Assembly: GCA_903928045.1 (NCBI GenBank)
Contig: CAIYPH010000613.1
Span: 1-5,111, forward strand
Reading direction: 5' to 3'
Source: an uncultured Rhodospirillales bacterium
GTDB lineage: Bacteria; Pseudomonadota; Alphaproteobacteria; Acetobacterales; Acetobacteraceae
Length of the DNA: 5,111 nucleotides
This document shows positions 1 through 5,111 of the stretch, piece by piece; position 1 is the first letter of the stretch, and each line of letters begins with the position of its first letter. A model generated the notes under the pieces. The model ran no database searches and was not told the origin of the DNA. It was given only the letters and a program-made list of their open reading frames with translations. The position numbers were made by a program, and so were the translations under genes.

Positions 1-430
1 CAAGACGGTGATCGCCTCCGAGGCCGGCGCCAAGGTCTCCTTTCGCCTGGTGCCGGGCCAGGACCCGCGAACGGTCGCCGACGCCTTCAAGGCCTTCATG
101 CAGGCCCGCGTGCCGAAGGACGCGAAGCTCACCTTCATTACCCACGGCGAGGCGGAAGGTCTTGAAATTGGAATAGATTCACCGATCGTCCAGGCCGCCG
201 CGGCGGCCCTGGAAGATGAGTACGGCAAGCCCGCGGTGATGATCGGCTGCGGTGGCTCGATCCCGGTGGTGGAGACTTTCCAGAAGGCGCTCGGCCTCGA
301 AAGCCTGCTCATGGGTTTCGGTCTCGATGACGACCAGGTGCACTCACCCAACGAGAAATTCGAGGTCACCTGCTTCCGCCGTGGCCTGCGCAGCCATGCG
401 CGCTTGCTCGGTCGGCTCGGGGGCAAATAA
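1..430 (+). CDS. M20-family metallopeptidase (dipeptidase-like), C-terminal part
   Basis: This is the 3' end of a gene that begins left of the window. The reading frame is open from base 2 and ends in TAA at 428-430, leaving 142 residues. The segment GCGGSIPVVETFQKALG (from about base 245) followed by LLMGFGLDDDQVHSPNEKF matches the C-terminal catalytic region of M20/M25/M40 zinc hydrolases of the CNDP/dipeptidase-like type. The His of HSPNE (codon 341-343) is the expected late metal ligand. The early part (SFRLVPGQDPRTV) looks like the end of the lid/dimerisation domain returning to the catalytic domain. Full-length relatives are roughly 450-470 residues, so about two thirds is missing, including the first metal-binding motifs. 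The likely role is cytoplasmic hydrolysis of dipeptides or N-acyl amino acids; the substrate cannot be told from this part. The GTG at base 8 is internal, not a start. The next gene follows after 16 bp on the same strand. Confidence 0.9.
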   Translation, partial: KTVIASEAGAKVSFRLVPGQDPRTVADAFKAFMQARVPKDAKLTFITHGEAEGLEIGIDSPIVQAAAAALEDEYGKPAVMIGCGGSIPVVETFQKALGLESLLMGFGLDDDQVHSPNEKFEVTCFRRGLRSHARLLGRLGGK

Positions 431-432
431 CC

Positions 433-443
433 AAGGGGAGGGG
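433..443 (+). promoter_or_regulatory. Strong Shine-Dalgarno site for the 447 start
   Basis: The purine-rich AAGGGGAGGGG contains GGAGG (437-441) five bases before the ATG at 447. It lies in the 16 bp between the peptidase stop and this ATG. It fixes the start of the membrane protein: the open frame extends back to 252, but that upstream part is out-of-frame readthrough of the peptidase gene. Confidence 0.8.
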
Positions 444-446
444 CCC

Positions 447-1025
447 ATGTCGGCTACCACTGCACCGGCGGATCTGGGGCCGGGGATCGATCTCACCAAT
501 CTCTGGTGGTGCGCGCTCGCCATCGCGGTGACGCTCGCCACCGCTTGGTGGGGCAACGCTTGGTTGCTCAACTTTATCCACGTGATGGCGGGCGTGCTGT
601 GGACGGGGATCGACCTCTTCATGGGCTTTGTCGTCGGCCCCATCATGCGCAGCCTGCCGGTGCCAGCGCGCCGTGCCATGATCCTGCGGCTCATGCCGAA
701 AACCCTGTTCCTGCTTCCGACCCTCTCGATCGTGACGACCACGGCTGGCTACTACCACGCCGGGCAGATCGGCTTCTTGCAACTCGGATGGCCCGAATAT
801 GGCTGGGTGTTGGCCGCCCTGATCATCGTCACGATTCTGACCATCCAGGGTCTCGGCGTTCTGCTGCCGGCCAACCTCATGGTGTATTTCGAAATGCGCA
901 AGCCCGCGCCGGACGGGGTGCGGATCGGCCGGCTGATGAAACGCTACGTCTACGCAGTCGCTTTTCAGGGGCTGCTGCAGGTAGCGATCATCATCGTGAT
1001 GGCAAGGTTTGTGACCGGGCTATAG
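447..1025 (+). CDS. Five-helix integral membrane protein of unknown function
   Basis: The predicted protein has 192 residues. Hydrophobic stretches suggest about five membrane helices, near residues 18-34, 39-66, 86-104, 119-146 and 167-186, with basic loops between them (PARRAMILRLMPK, EMRKPAPDGVR). No cleavable signal peptide is evident. Helix 2 carries a conserved-looking FIHVMAGVLWTGIDLFMGFVVGP segment; the His there (H45) and H104 at the end of helix 3 could be haem or metal ligands, as in CopD/DUF2269-like or PuuD-like membrane proteins, but that comparison rests on appearance only. I do not recognise a specific function. The ATG at 447 is chosen because GGAGG lies five bases upstream. 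The gene sits 16 bp after the M20 peptidase and probably shares its transcript. Its last 35 bp overlap the 3' end of the opposing membrane-protein gene. Confidence 0.85.
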   Translation: MSATTAPADLGPGIDLTNLWWCALAIAVTLATAWWGNAWLLNFIHVMAGVLWTGIDLFMGFVVGPIMRSLPVPARRAMILRLMPKTLFLLPTLSIVTTTAGYYHAGQIGFLQLGWPEYGWVLAALIIVTILTIQGLGVLLPANLMVYFEMRKPAPDGVRIGRLMKRYVYAVAFQGLLQVAIIIVMARFVTGL

Positions 1026-1416
1026 GCCGCCGCAACAGCGCCGCTACCGTTTCGCCGCCGAGGCGCTGGAGCGGGCCGACAAACAGGATGGCGAGACTGA
1101 ACGTCTCGACCAGAAGTGCGGCCCCTTGGCCCTCGATCTCCACCCACCCGCATTCCAGCGCGGCGATCGGCACCAGGGCCAGAGTGGAGGAGGCCGCGAA
1201 GTTCAGCCCGTCCCTGCGAAACGAACCGGTCGCCAGCCACAGCATGATCACCACCATGGCGCCGAGGGCACAAAACACCCGGACCTCGCTTCCGAACCGC
1301 TTGGTGGCCAACAGAACCAGGAAGCAGGCGCAAAGCCCAAGCACCAGCGCCGCCCACTGGCTGGCCGTATCAGCGGCCAGTCGCCGAAGGAACCGATTGT
1401 CGTCCGATGTCGGCAT
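991..1416 (-). CDS. Small four-helix membrane protein, unknown function
   Basis: The predicted protein has 141 residues, with ATG at 1416-1414 and TGA at 993-991. GGGAG (1427-1423) lies six bases before the ATG. Four hydrophobic segments are visible near residues 19-38, 45-64, 72-90 and 98-117, separated by short charged turns (TKRFGSEVR, GSFRRDG, ECGWVEIEG). The N-terminus is polar and charged (MPTSDDNRFLRR) and the C-terminal tail is basic (LLRRPIARSQ). Acidic residues E88, E93, E95 and E104 flank or enter helices 3 and 4. I recognise no family. Alternative frames here are also open because of the high GC content, but only this one gives clean membrane helices with a good ribosome site. The gene runs tail to tail into the + strand membrane gene with a 35 bp overlap. 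It is probably a monocistronic inner-membrane protein. Confidence 0.7.
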   Translation of the reverse strand: MPTSDDNRFLRRLAADTASQWAALVLGLCACFLVLLATKRFGSEVRVFCALGAMVVIMLWLATGSFRRDGLNFAASSTLALVPIAALECGWVEIEGQGAALLVETFSLAILFVGPLQRLGGETVAALLRRPIARSQTLPSR

Positions 1417-1542
1417 GTATTGCTCCCGCCTCAGCCCGTCAGCTCGGAGGCACCACCATCCGTGATGCCGTTCCGTGCCGTCGATGCCGAACCCTCGCCT
1501 GCCCGAGATTAAGAATTCGTAAACTGACTGCGCCTGTATGAG
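1417..1542. other. Intergenic region between two - strand genes
   Basis: These 126 bp are the only sizeable non-coding gap in the window. They should hold the end of the five-gene unit and the promoter of the 991-1416 gene. An AT-rich patch lies at about 1508-1523 and includes the palindrome GAATTC (1513-1518). TGCCG occurs three times (1466-1470, 1476-1480, 1485-1489), roughly one helical turn apart. I find no GC-rich stem followed by a T-run on the - strand, so no intrinsic terminator can be called, and no convincing -35/-10 pair. Confidence 0.5.
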
Positions 1543-2964
1543 TCACGCCGCGGACTTGCGGATCGGCGGCATCACGTCGGTCGGCAGCGGGCAGACATAG
1601 GGGTTCGTCTCGGTCCGCTCCTGGTAGTCGGCCTTGGCCTCGGCGATGATGGCGGGGTTCTTCAGCGCCTCGGTCGCGGTCGCCGCCATCACCTTGGCGA
1701 CATGGATCATGCCCTTGTGCCCGATCGAGGACTTGCTCTGCGCGGTCAGCTGCCAGGAATGCCCGGGCGTGCCGATCGCGTAGGTGGCGCCGCGGGCCTG
1801 CACGGTAGGCACCACCCAGGAGACGTCGCCCACATCGGTGGAGCCCATCATCGGCGCCCCCTTGGCATCGAGCGGCACCACCTCGTCGCACAGCGGCGTG
1901 TTCTTCTTCACCTTCATGCCGACGCGGCGATATGAGGAGCGGATGTCCTCCTCGGAGAGGGTAGCCTGAAATTTGGCGGCGAGTTCGCGGTCCTCGTCAT
2001 CGAAGGGCGGCGGGCCGAGGCGGGTCAGCGCCCCATACATCGCCTTCTCCAGCGGGGTGTTGCCGAGCAGGTTGGAGACGGCCGAGATCACCTTGTGGGT
2101 GACGGTGGTCTCGGTCATCAGCGCGGCGCCCTCGGCGACCTTCTTCACACGCTCGATCAGCGGCCACAGCTCGGTGAGGTCCCGCGCGCGGATGGCGTAG
2201 CGCACCTTGGCGGTGGCCTGCACCACGTTGGGCGCCACGCCGCCGGTATCGAGGATGGCATAGTGGATGCGCGCGTCGGATGGCATGTGCTCGCGCATGT
2301 AGTTCACGCCGACATTCATCAGCTCCACCGCATCGAGCGCGGAGCGGCCAAGATGGGGCGAGGCGGCGGCGTGGCTGGCGCGGCCGACGAAGGAGAAGTC
2401 GATGCGGGTATTGGCCAGGCTCATCGCGTCATTCACCCCGGCGAAGGCCGCGGGGTGCCAGGAGATCGCGATATCGACGTCGCTGAAGCAGCCCTCGCGC
2501 ACCATGAACGCCTTGGCCGCGCCACCTTCCTCGGCCGGGCAGCCGTAATAGCGCACGCGGCCCTTCATGCCGTTGGCCGCGAGCCAGTCCTTCACCGCCG
2601 CGGCCGCCATCAGCGAGGCGGAACCGAGGAGGTTGTGGCCGCAGCCATGGCCCATGCCATCACCTTCGAGCGGCTTCGGCTCGGGGAGTCCGGCCTCCTG
2701 GGAGAGGCCAGGCAGCGCGTCATACTCGCCGAGAATCGCGATCACCGGCCCGTCCTCGCCCGCCTCGCCCATCACCGCGGTGGGGATGCCGGCGAGCCCG
2801 GTGGTGACGCGGAAGCCTTCCTGTTCGAGCATCGCGGTGTGCTCGGCGCAGGATTTGTATTCGTTATAGGCGATTTCCGGCATGCCCCAAATGCGGTCGG
2901 CAAGGCCGACATAGGCCTCGCGGCGCTGATCGATGAGCTGCCAGACGGGATCTTCATTCTGCAT
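1543..2964 (-). CDS. AbgB-like M20 amidohydrolase
   Basis: The protein has 473 residues, close to the roughly 480 of E. coli AbgB, the B subunit of p-aminobenzoyl-glutamate hydrolase. Family landmarks occur in order: GEYDALPGLSQ (residues 79-89), GHGCGHNLLG (105-114) with metal ligands C108 and H110, CPAEEGG (142-148) with the catalytic/metal glutamates E145/E146, SWHPA (169-172) with H170, the lid-domain region FVGRASHAAASPHLGRSALDAVE (192-214), and the C-terminal MGSTDVGDVSW (373-383) and GTPGHSW (398-404) with H402. All residues expected for a dinuclear metal centre appear present, so it is probably active. It should cleave an amide bond in an N-acyl or aromatic-acyl amino acid; p-aminobenzoyl-glutamate is only one candidate substrate. 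No AbgA partner is in view. The start has CGGAG seven bases upstream. It is the last gene of the - strand unit, 15 bp after the alpha/beta hydrolase. Confidence 0.92.
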   Translation of the reverse strand: MQNEDPVWQLIDQRREAYVGLADRIWGMPEIAYNEYKSCAEHTAMLEQEGFRVTTGLAGIPTAVMGEAGEDGPVIAILGEYDALPGLSQEAGLPEPKPLEGDGMGHGCGHNLLGSASLMAAAAVKDWLAANGMKGRVRYYGCPAEEGGAAKAFMVREGCFSDVDIAISWHPAAFAGVNDAMSLANTRIDFSFVGRASHAAASPHLGRSALDAVELMNVGVNYMREHMPSDARIHYAILDTGGVAPNVVQATAKVRYAIRARDLTELWPLIERVKKVAEGAALMTETTVTHKVISAVSNLLGNTPLEKAMYGALTRLGPPPFDDEDRELAAKFQATLSEEDIRSSYRRVGMKVKKNTPLCDEVVPLDAKGAPMMGSTDVGDVSWVVPTVQARGATYAIGTPGHSWQLTAQSKSSIGHKGMIHVAKVMAATATEALKNPAIIAEAKADYQERTETNPYVCPLPTDVMPPIRKSAA

Positions 2965-2971
2965 GTCAAAA

Positions 2972-2976
2972 CTCCG
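2972..2976 (-). promoter_or_regulatory. Shine-Dalgarno site of the AbgB-like gene
   Basis: On the - strand CGGAG sits seven bases before the ATG at 2964, inside the 15 bp gap after the upstream TAA (2982-2980). It supports the ATG at 2964 as the start and shows that this gene can initiate on its own rather than by overlap coupling alone. Confidence 0.7.
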
Positions 2977-2979
2977 GAA

Positions 2980-3837
2980 TTACAGCGGCGCCGCGTGCAG
3001 GGCGGCGGAAAGCAGGGGGGCGGCGGCGGCGGACATGCGATTGCCGTCATGGCCGACGCCGGGGACATCGGTGATGGTCCAGGCGCAATGCACGCGCCGT
3101 TGCCAGGCCTGGTCGCGGGCGATTTCGATGTAGCGATGGGCCCGGGCGTAGCGCATCGGGCCCTGCGCGATCGCCTGCGGCTCGCGGGGCAGATTCTTGT
3201 CGTGGATGTCGGTGTCCTCGGTGCCGGCCATCACCATCAGCGGGAAGGCGAGCAGGTTCACCAGGTCCGCCGCCTCAAGCCCCGTGGCGCCAAGGCCGAA
3301 GGGGAAATCGGCGTCCAGCACCGGCATGGCGTAGCTGCCGGCATTGGCGCTGACGGCGGTGACGAGATTGTCGCGGAAGCCGAGGGAAATGGCGCGATGG
3401 ACGAACTGCGCCCCGGCGGAGTGGCCGAACTGGCCGTAGCCGCCGCGCCGCGTCACCCCGGCGGCGCGCAAGGCGGCGAAGACGCGGCCGGGGACGCCGA
3501 AGGTCCATTCCGTCCGCGGCTTGGGGGCGCCGTGGGCGTCGGTGCGGTTGCCGTAATTGTACCAGTGCGAGCCCGGAAAATCGCGGGCGGGGAATTCGGG
3601 GGCGATCACCAACAGGTCGGCGGCGTCCACCAGGGGGAGCCAGAAGTCCCGGTAGTCATCGCCGTTGCGGTTGACGCCGTGGTGCACGAACAGCACCGGC
3701 GTCTCCGGCGTCACGCGCCTGGGCACCGCGCTGCGCAGCACGATGGTGCGGCCGGGGAGGTTGGCGTCCTGCCAGGGCAGGTCATTGGCGCCGGGGCGGG
3801 CGATGAGGGCGGCGAGGTCGGTGCTCATGCCCGGCAT
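2980..3837 (-). CDS. Alpha/beta-hydrolase fold protein
   Basis: The protein has 285 residues. VLFVHHGVNRNGDDYRDFW (48-66) is the strand-3/oxyanion-loop HHG region. GHSAGAQFVHR (138-148) is the nucleophile elbow with Ser140. MAGTEDTD (203-210) carries the likely acid (D208 or D210), and GVGHDGN (260-266) supplies the catalytic His263. The triad is therefore complete and in canonical order. No signal peptide or lipobox is seen, so a cytoplasmic esterase or other serine hydrolase is likely; the substrate is unknown. The HHG.NR.G..YR segment resembles poly(3-hydroxybutyrate)-depolymerase-like or dienelactone-hydrolase-like esterases, but only loosely. The start is ATG at 3837, with a modest AGG (3845-3843) five bases upstream. 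A second in-frame ATG at 3828 (MSTDLAA) is an alternative and would remove three residues. It lies six bases after the HD gene and 15 before the AbgB-like gene. Confidence 0.88.
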   Translation of the reverse strand: MPGMSTDLAALIARPGANDLPWQDANLPGRTIVLRSAVPRRVTPETPVLFVHHGVNRNGDDYRDFWLPLVDAADLLVIAPEFPARDFPGSHWYNYGNRTDAHGAPKPRTEWTFGVPGRVFAALRAAGVTRRGGYGQFGHSAGAQFVHRAISLGFRDNLVTAVSANAGSYAMPVLDADFPFGLGATGLEAADLVNLLAFPLMVMAGTEDTDIHDKNLPREPQAIAQGPMRYARAHRYIEIARDQAWQRRVHCAWTITDVPGVGHDGNRMSAAAAPLLSAALHAAPL

Positions 3838-3843
3838 TATGAC

Positions 3844-4434
3844 CTAGCCGCCCGCCGCCGCAATCGCCGCCCGCAGATTGGCCCGCGCCTGCGCGTCAAG
3901 GCGGGCATGAAAATACGGGGTGAGGTAGAGCCGCTCGCGGGCGAGGAAAGTGCCGAGCACGCGAGGACGCCGCGCCCGCCACTCCGCCTCCGGCACTTCA
4001 GCGTATTCCACCCGGATGGCCTTATCATACCACGCGAAGGTCTCGGCATCGGCGCCGAGGATCGAGAGGTCCATGTCGAGGAACCAGGCGCAATCGGCGG
4101 CGAGCGTCGGGGCGATGCCCTGCGGCACATCATGGGTGCGGGTGGCGAGCACCAGTACGGCGGCGGCCTCGATCAGCGCAGGGTCGGCGAGGCCGGCCAT
4201 CTCAGCGCGCAGCAGGGCCGCGGACTCGATCTCGTTCTGGCTGCTCATCGGCACGTAGATCGCGTCATGATACCAGATGGCGAGTTCCACCGCGTTCGGC
4301 GCATGGAGGTGGTCGCGTACCTCCGCGTGCAGCGCCAGCAGCAGGTCGATATGGCGCTGGCCGTGATAGGCGCGGGCGGGGTCGGCGAGGCGGGCGCGCA
4401 GGCCGGCGAGGCGCTGGGCGATGGCGCCGAACAT
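3844..4434 (-). CDS. HD-superfamily metal-dependent phosphohydrolase (COG4339-like)
   Basis: The protein has 196 residues, a usual size for this group. HD-domain landmarks are AYHGQRHID (22-30) with the first metal His (H28), IWYHDAIY (53-60) with the HD pair H56/D57, QNEIESAALL (66-75), LATRTHD (96-102), and FLDMDLSILG (118-127) with the late Asp residues D120/D122. The C-terminal RPRVLGTFLARERLYLTPYF (156-175) also matches the conserved tail pattern of predicted metal-dependent HD phosphohydrolases. Members probably hydrolyse phosphoesters or nucleotides, but physiological substrates of this subgroup are not established to my knowledge. The ATG overlaps the stop codon of the upstream MaoC-like gene by one base (TGATG), arguing for translational coupling. 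Its own stop codon (TAG, 3846-3844) provides part of the ribosome site of the next gene. It is cytoplasmic. Confidence 0.9.
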   Translation of the reverse strand: MFGAIAQRLAGLRARLADPARAYHGQRHIDLLLALHAEVRDHLHAPNAVELAIWYHDAIYVPMSSQNEIESAALLRAEMAGLADPALIEAAAVLVLATRTHDVPQGIAPTLAADCAWFLDMDLSILGADAETFAWYDKAIRVEYAEVPEAEWRARRPRVLGTFLARERLYLTPYFHARLDAQARANLRAAIAAAGG

Positions 4435-4436
4435 CA
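4432..4436 (-). other. TGATG stop/start overlap
   Basis: The TGA of the MaoC-like gene (4436-4434) and the ATG of the HD gene (4434-4432) share one A on the - strand. Such overlaps normally reflect termination-reinitiation coupling and indicate that the two proteins are made from one message. Confidence 0.85.
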
Positions 4437-4877
4437 GGGCCGCCGCTGCATCATGTAGGTGACGCCAAACGTCATCACCAGCGGGCCACCCACCTCATGC
4501 GCCTCACCCCGCAGGGCGGCCAGCCCACGGGCGGGGTTGGAGCGGGAGGGGCGCACCTCCTCGAACCAGGCCGTCACCGTGTAATCGCGGTCGGGTCGCA
4601 CGGGGATGAAGAAGCGGGCCTGGTCCAGCGAGGCGCCGGCGACCACGGCGACATCCGTCACTGATCGCACGATGCAGCCCAGCGCCGCCGCCTGGGTGTG
4701 GATGCCCGAGGCGGAGAGGCCCTTGAAGTAGGTGTGCTGGGCCGCTTCCTCGTCGAGGTGGAAGGGCTGCGGGTCGAACTTGGTCGCGAAGTCGATGATC
4801 TCGTCCCGGGTGAAGCGAAACCCGCCGCACGGGAAACGCGCGCCGAGGACGAGATCTTCGAGGTAGCGCAGACCCAT
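4434..4877 (-). CDS. MaoC-like hot-dog fold dehydratase
   Basis: The protein has 147 residues, a single hot-dog domain and the typical length of short MaoC/R-specific enoyl-CoA hydratase-like proteins. FTRDEIIDFATKFDPQPFHLDEEAA (22-46) holds the hydratase motif with catalytic Asp35 and His40. SASGIHTQA (55-63) corresponds to the usual F-G-x-(I/L)-A-x-G-x-x-T segment after the catalytic helix. A later strand, ARFFIPVRPDRDYTV (87-101), matches the R-F-x-x-P-V-x-x-G-D segment with R-D in place of G-D. It probably hydrates or dehydrates an enoyl-/hydroxyacyl-CoA in the cytoplasm; the substrate is not readable from sequence. The start at 4877 has a G-rich ribosome site (AGGGGG) about six bases upstream. 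It starts 15 bp after the malate synthase stop and overlaps the HD gene by one base. Confidence 0.9.
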   Translation of the reverse strand: MGLRYLEDLVLGARFPCGGFRFTRDEIIDFATKFDPQPFHLDEEAAQHTYFKGLSASGIHTQAAALGCIVRSVTDVAVVAGASLDQARFFIPVRPDRDYTVTAWFEEVRPSRSNPARGLAALRGEAHEVGGPLVMTFGVTYMMQRRP

Positions 4878-4881
4878 TAGG

Positions 4882-4889
4882 CCCCCCCT
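4882..4889 (-). promoter_or_regulatory. G-rich Shine-Dalgarno site of the MaoC-like gene
   Basis: On the - strand AGGGGGGG lies within the 15 bp between the glcB stop (4895-4893) and the ATG at 4877. It supports that start. The run of seven identical bases is a homopolymer that could vary in length. Confidence 0.65.
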
Positions 4890-4892
4890 ACT

Positions 4893-5111
4893 TCAAACGC
4901 GCGCCTTGGCCTCGCGGCGGCGGGCGTGCAGCACGAACTCGGTGTAGCCGTTGGGCTGGGCGCGGCCCTGGAACACGAGGTCGCAGGCGGCCTGGAAGGC
5001 GACCCCGTCATAGCCGGGCGCCATGGCGGTGTAGAGCGGGTCGCCGGCGTTCTGGCGATCCACCACGAGGGCCATGCGCTTCATCGTCTCCATCACCTGC
5101 GCCTCGGTGAC
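4893..5111 (-). CDS. glcB: Malate synthase G, C-terminal end
   Basis: This is the last 72 residues of a gene that starts beyond the right edge; the frame is open to base 5111 and ends in TGA at 4895-4893. The text [19 protein letters not shown], then [40 protein letters not shown] is the characteristic C-terminus of malate synthase isoform G (about 720 residues), with the near-invariant [15 protein letters not shown] and QP.GYTE..LH.RR elements. The enzyme condenses glyoxylate with acetyl-CoA to give malate and CoA, in the glyoxylate bypass or glycolate use. The catalytic residues lie upstream, outside the window, so activity cannot be judged. The usual I/S-x-AFQAA spacing is one or two residues short ([10 protein letters not shown]), a minor loop difference. 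It is the most upstream gene seen in the - strand unit. Confidence 0.93.
   Translation of the reverse strand, partial: VTEAQVMETMKRMALVVDRQNAGDPLYTAMAPGYDGVAFQAACDLVFQGRAQPNGYTEFVLHARRREAKARV

Noticed and set aside
252..446. Upstream extension of the 447-1025 membrane protein
   Set aside because: It would overlap the M20 peptidase in another frame, reads as Ser/Arg-rich shadow sequence, and the strong Shine-Dalgarno site points to the ATG at 447.
965..1357. Alternative - strand frame over the 991-1416 gene
   Set aside because: It is Gly/Arg-rich and lacks the regular membrane helices and the ribosome site of the chosen frame.
506..1465. A 319-codon + strand open frame across both membrane-protein genes
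   Set aside because: The translation is low-complexity and Arg/His/Pro-rich without helices or motifs, and it conflicts with two well-supported genes.
1417..1542. Intrinsic terminator for the five-gene unit
   Set aside because: No GC-rich stem followed by a T-run is seen on the - strand. The GAATTC palindrome is too short to count.
2095..4458. A 787-codon open frame on the + strand opposite the AbgB-like, alpha/beta hydrolase and HD genes
   Set aside because: Its translation is Gly/Ala/His/Arg-rich with no recognisable domain. It is the expected antisense artefact of GC-rich codons, while the - strand frames show complete catalytic motifs and ribosome sites.
4882..4888. Seven-base homopolymer as a phase-variable tract
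   Set aside because: It is short, lies in a ribosome site in GC-rich DNA, and nothing about the flanking metabolic genes suggests phase variation.

Overview
The window looks like ordinary chromosomal DNA from a GC-rich bacterium. Codon third positions are strongly G/C, gene packing is tight and Shine-Dalgarno sites are canonical. The protein styles (a malate synthase G tail, a COG4339-type HD protein, AbgB-like and dipeptidase-like M20 hydrolases) suggest an alphaproteobacterium, possibly Rhodospirillales/Acetobacteraceae. That placement is an impression from family resemblance, not a measured result. I see no rRNA, tRNA, CRISPR array, insertion sequence, integrase or attachment site.

Left part, + strand (1-1025): the C-terminal end of an M20-family zinc dipeptidase-like hydrolase. 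A small five-helix membrane protein (447-1025) follows after 16 bp and is probably co-transcribed with it. Facing them on the - strand is a four-helix membrane protein of unknown function (991-1416). Its 3' end overlaps the first membrane gene tail to tail by 35 bp. A 126 bp gap (1417-1542) separates it from the next gene. This is the only real intergenic region in the window, and it holds an AT-rich patch and three spaced TGCCG copies.

Right part, - strand (1543-5111), read right to left: one compact five-gene unit. It comprises the malate synthase G C-terminus (glcB, running off the right edge), a MaoC-like hot-dog protein, a COG4339-type HD phosphohydrolase, an alpha/beta hydrolase and an AbgB-like M20 amidohydrolase. 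The junctions are +15, -1 (TGATG overlap), +6 and +15 bp, so polycistronic transcription with some translational coupling is likely.

Malate synthase G condenses glyoxylate with acetyl-CoA. The MaoC protein probably acts on an acyl-CoA, and the last two genes encode hydrolases of small ester or amide substrates. A scavenging role feeding C2/acyl-CoA metabolism is possible, but the co-location could equally be housekeeping packing. No clearly new system is visible. The most notable points are the mixed operon itself, an AbgB-like subunit with no AbgA partner in view, and the unidentified four-helix membrane protein.
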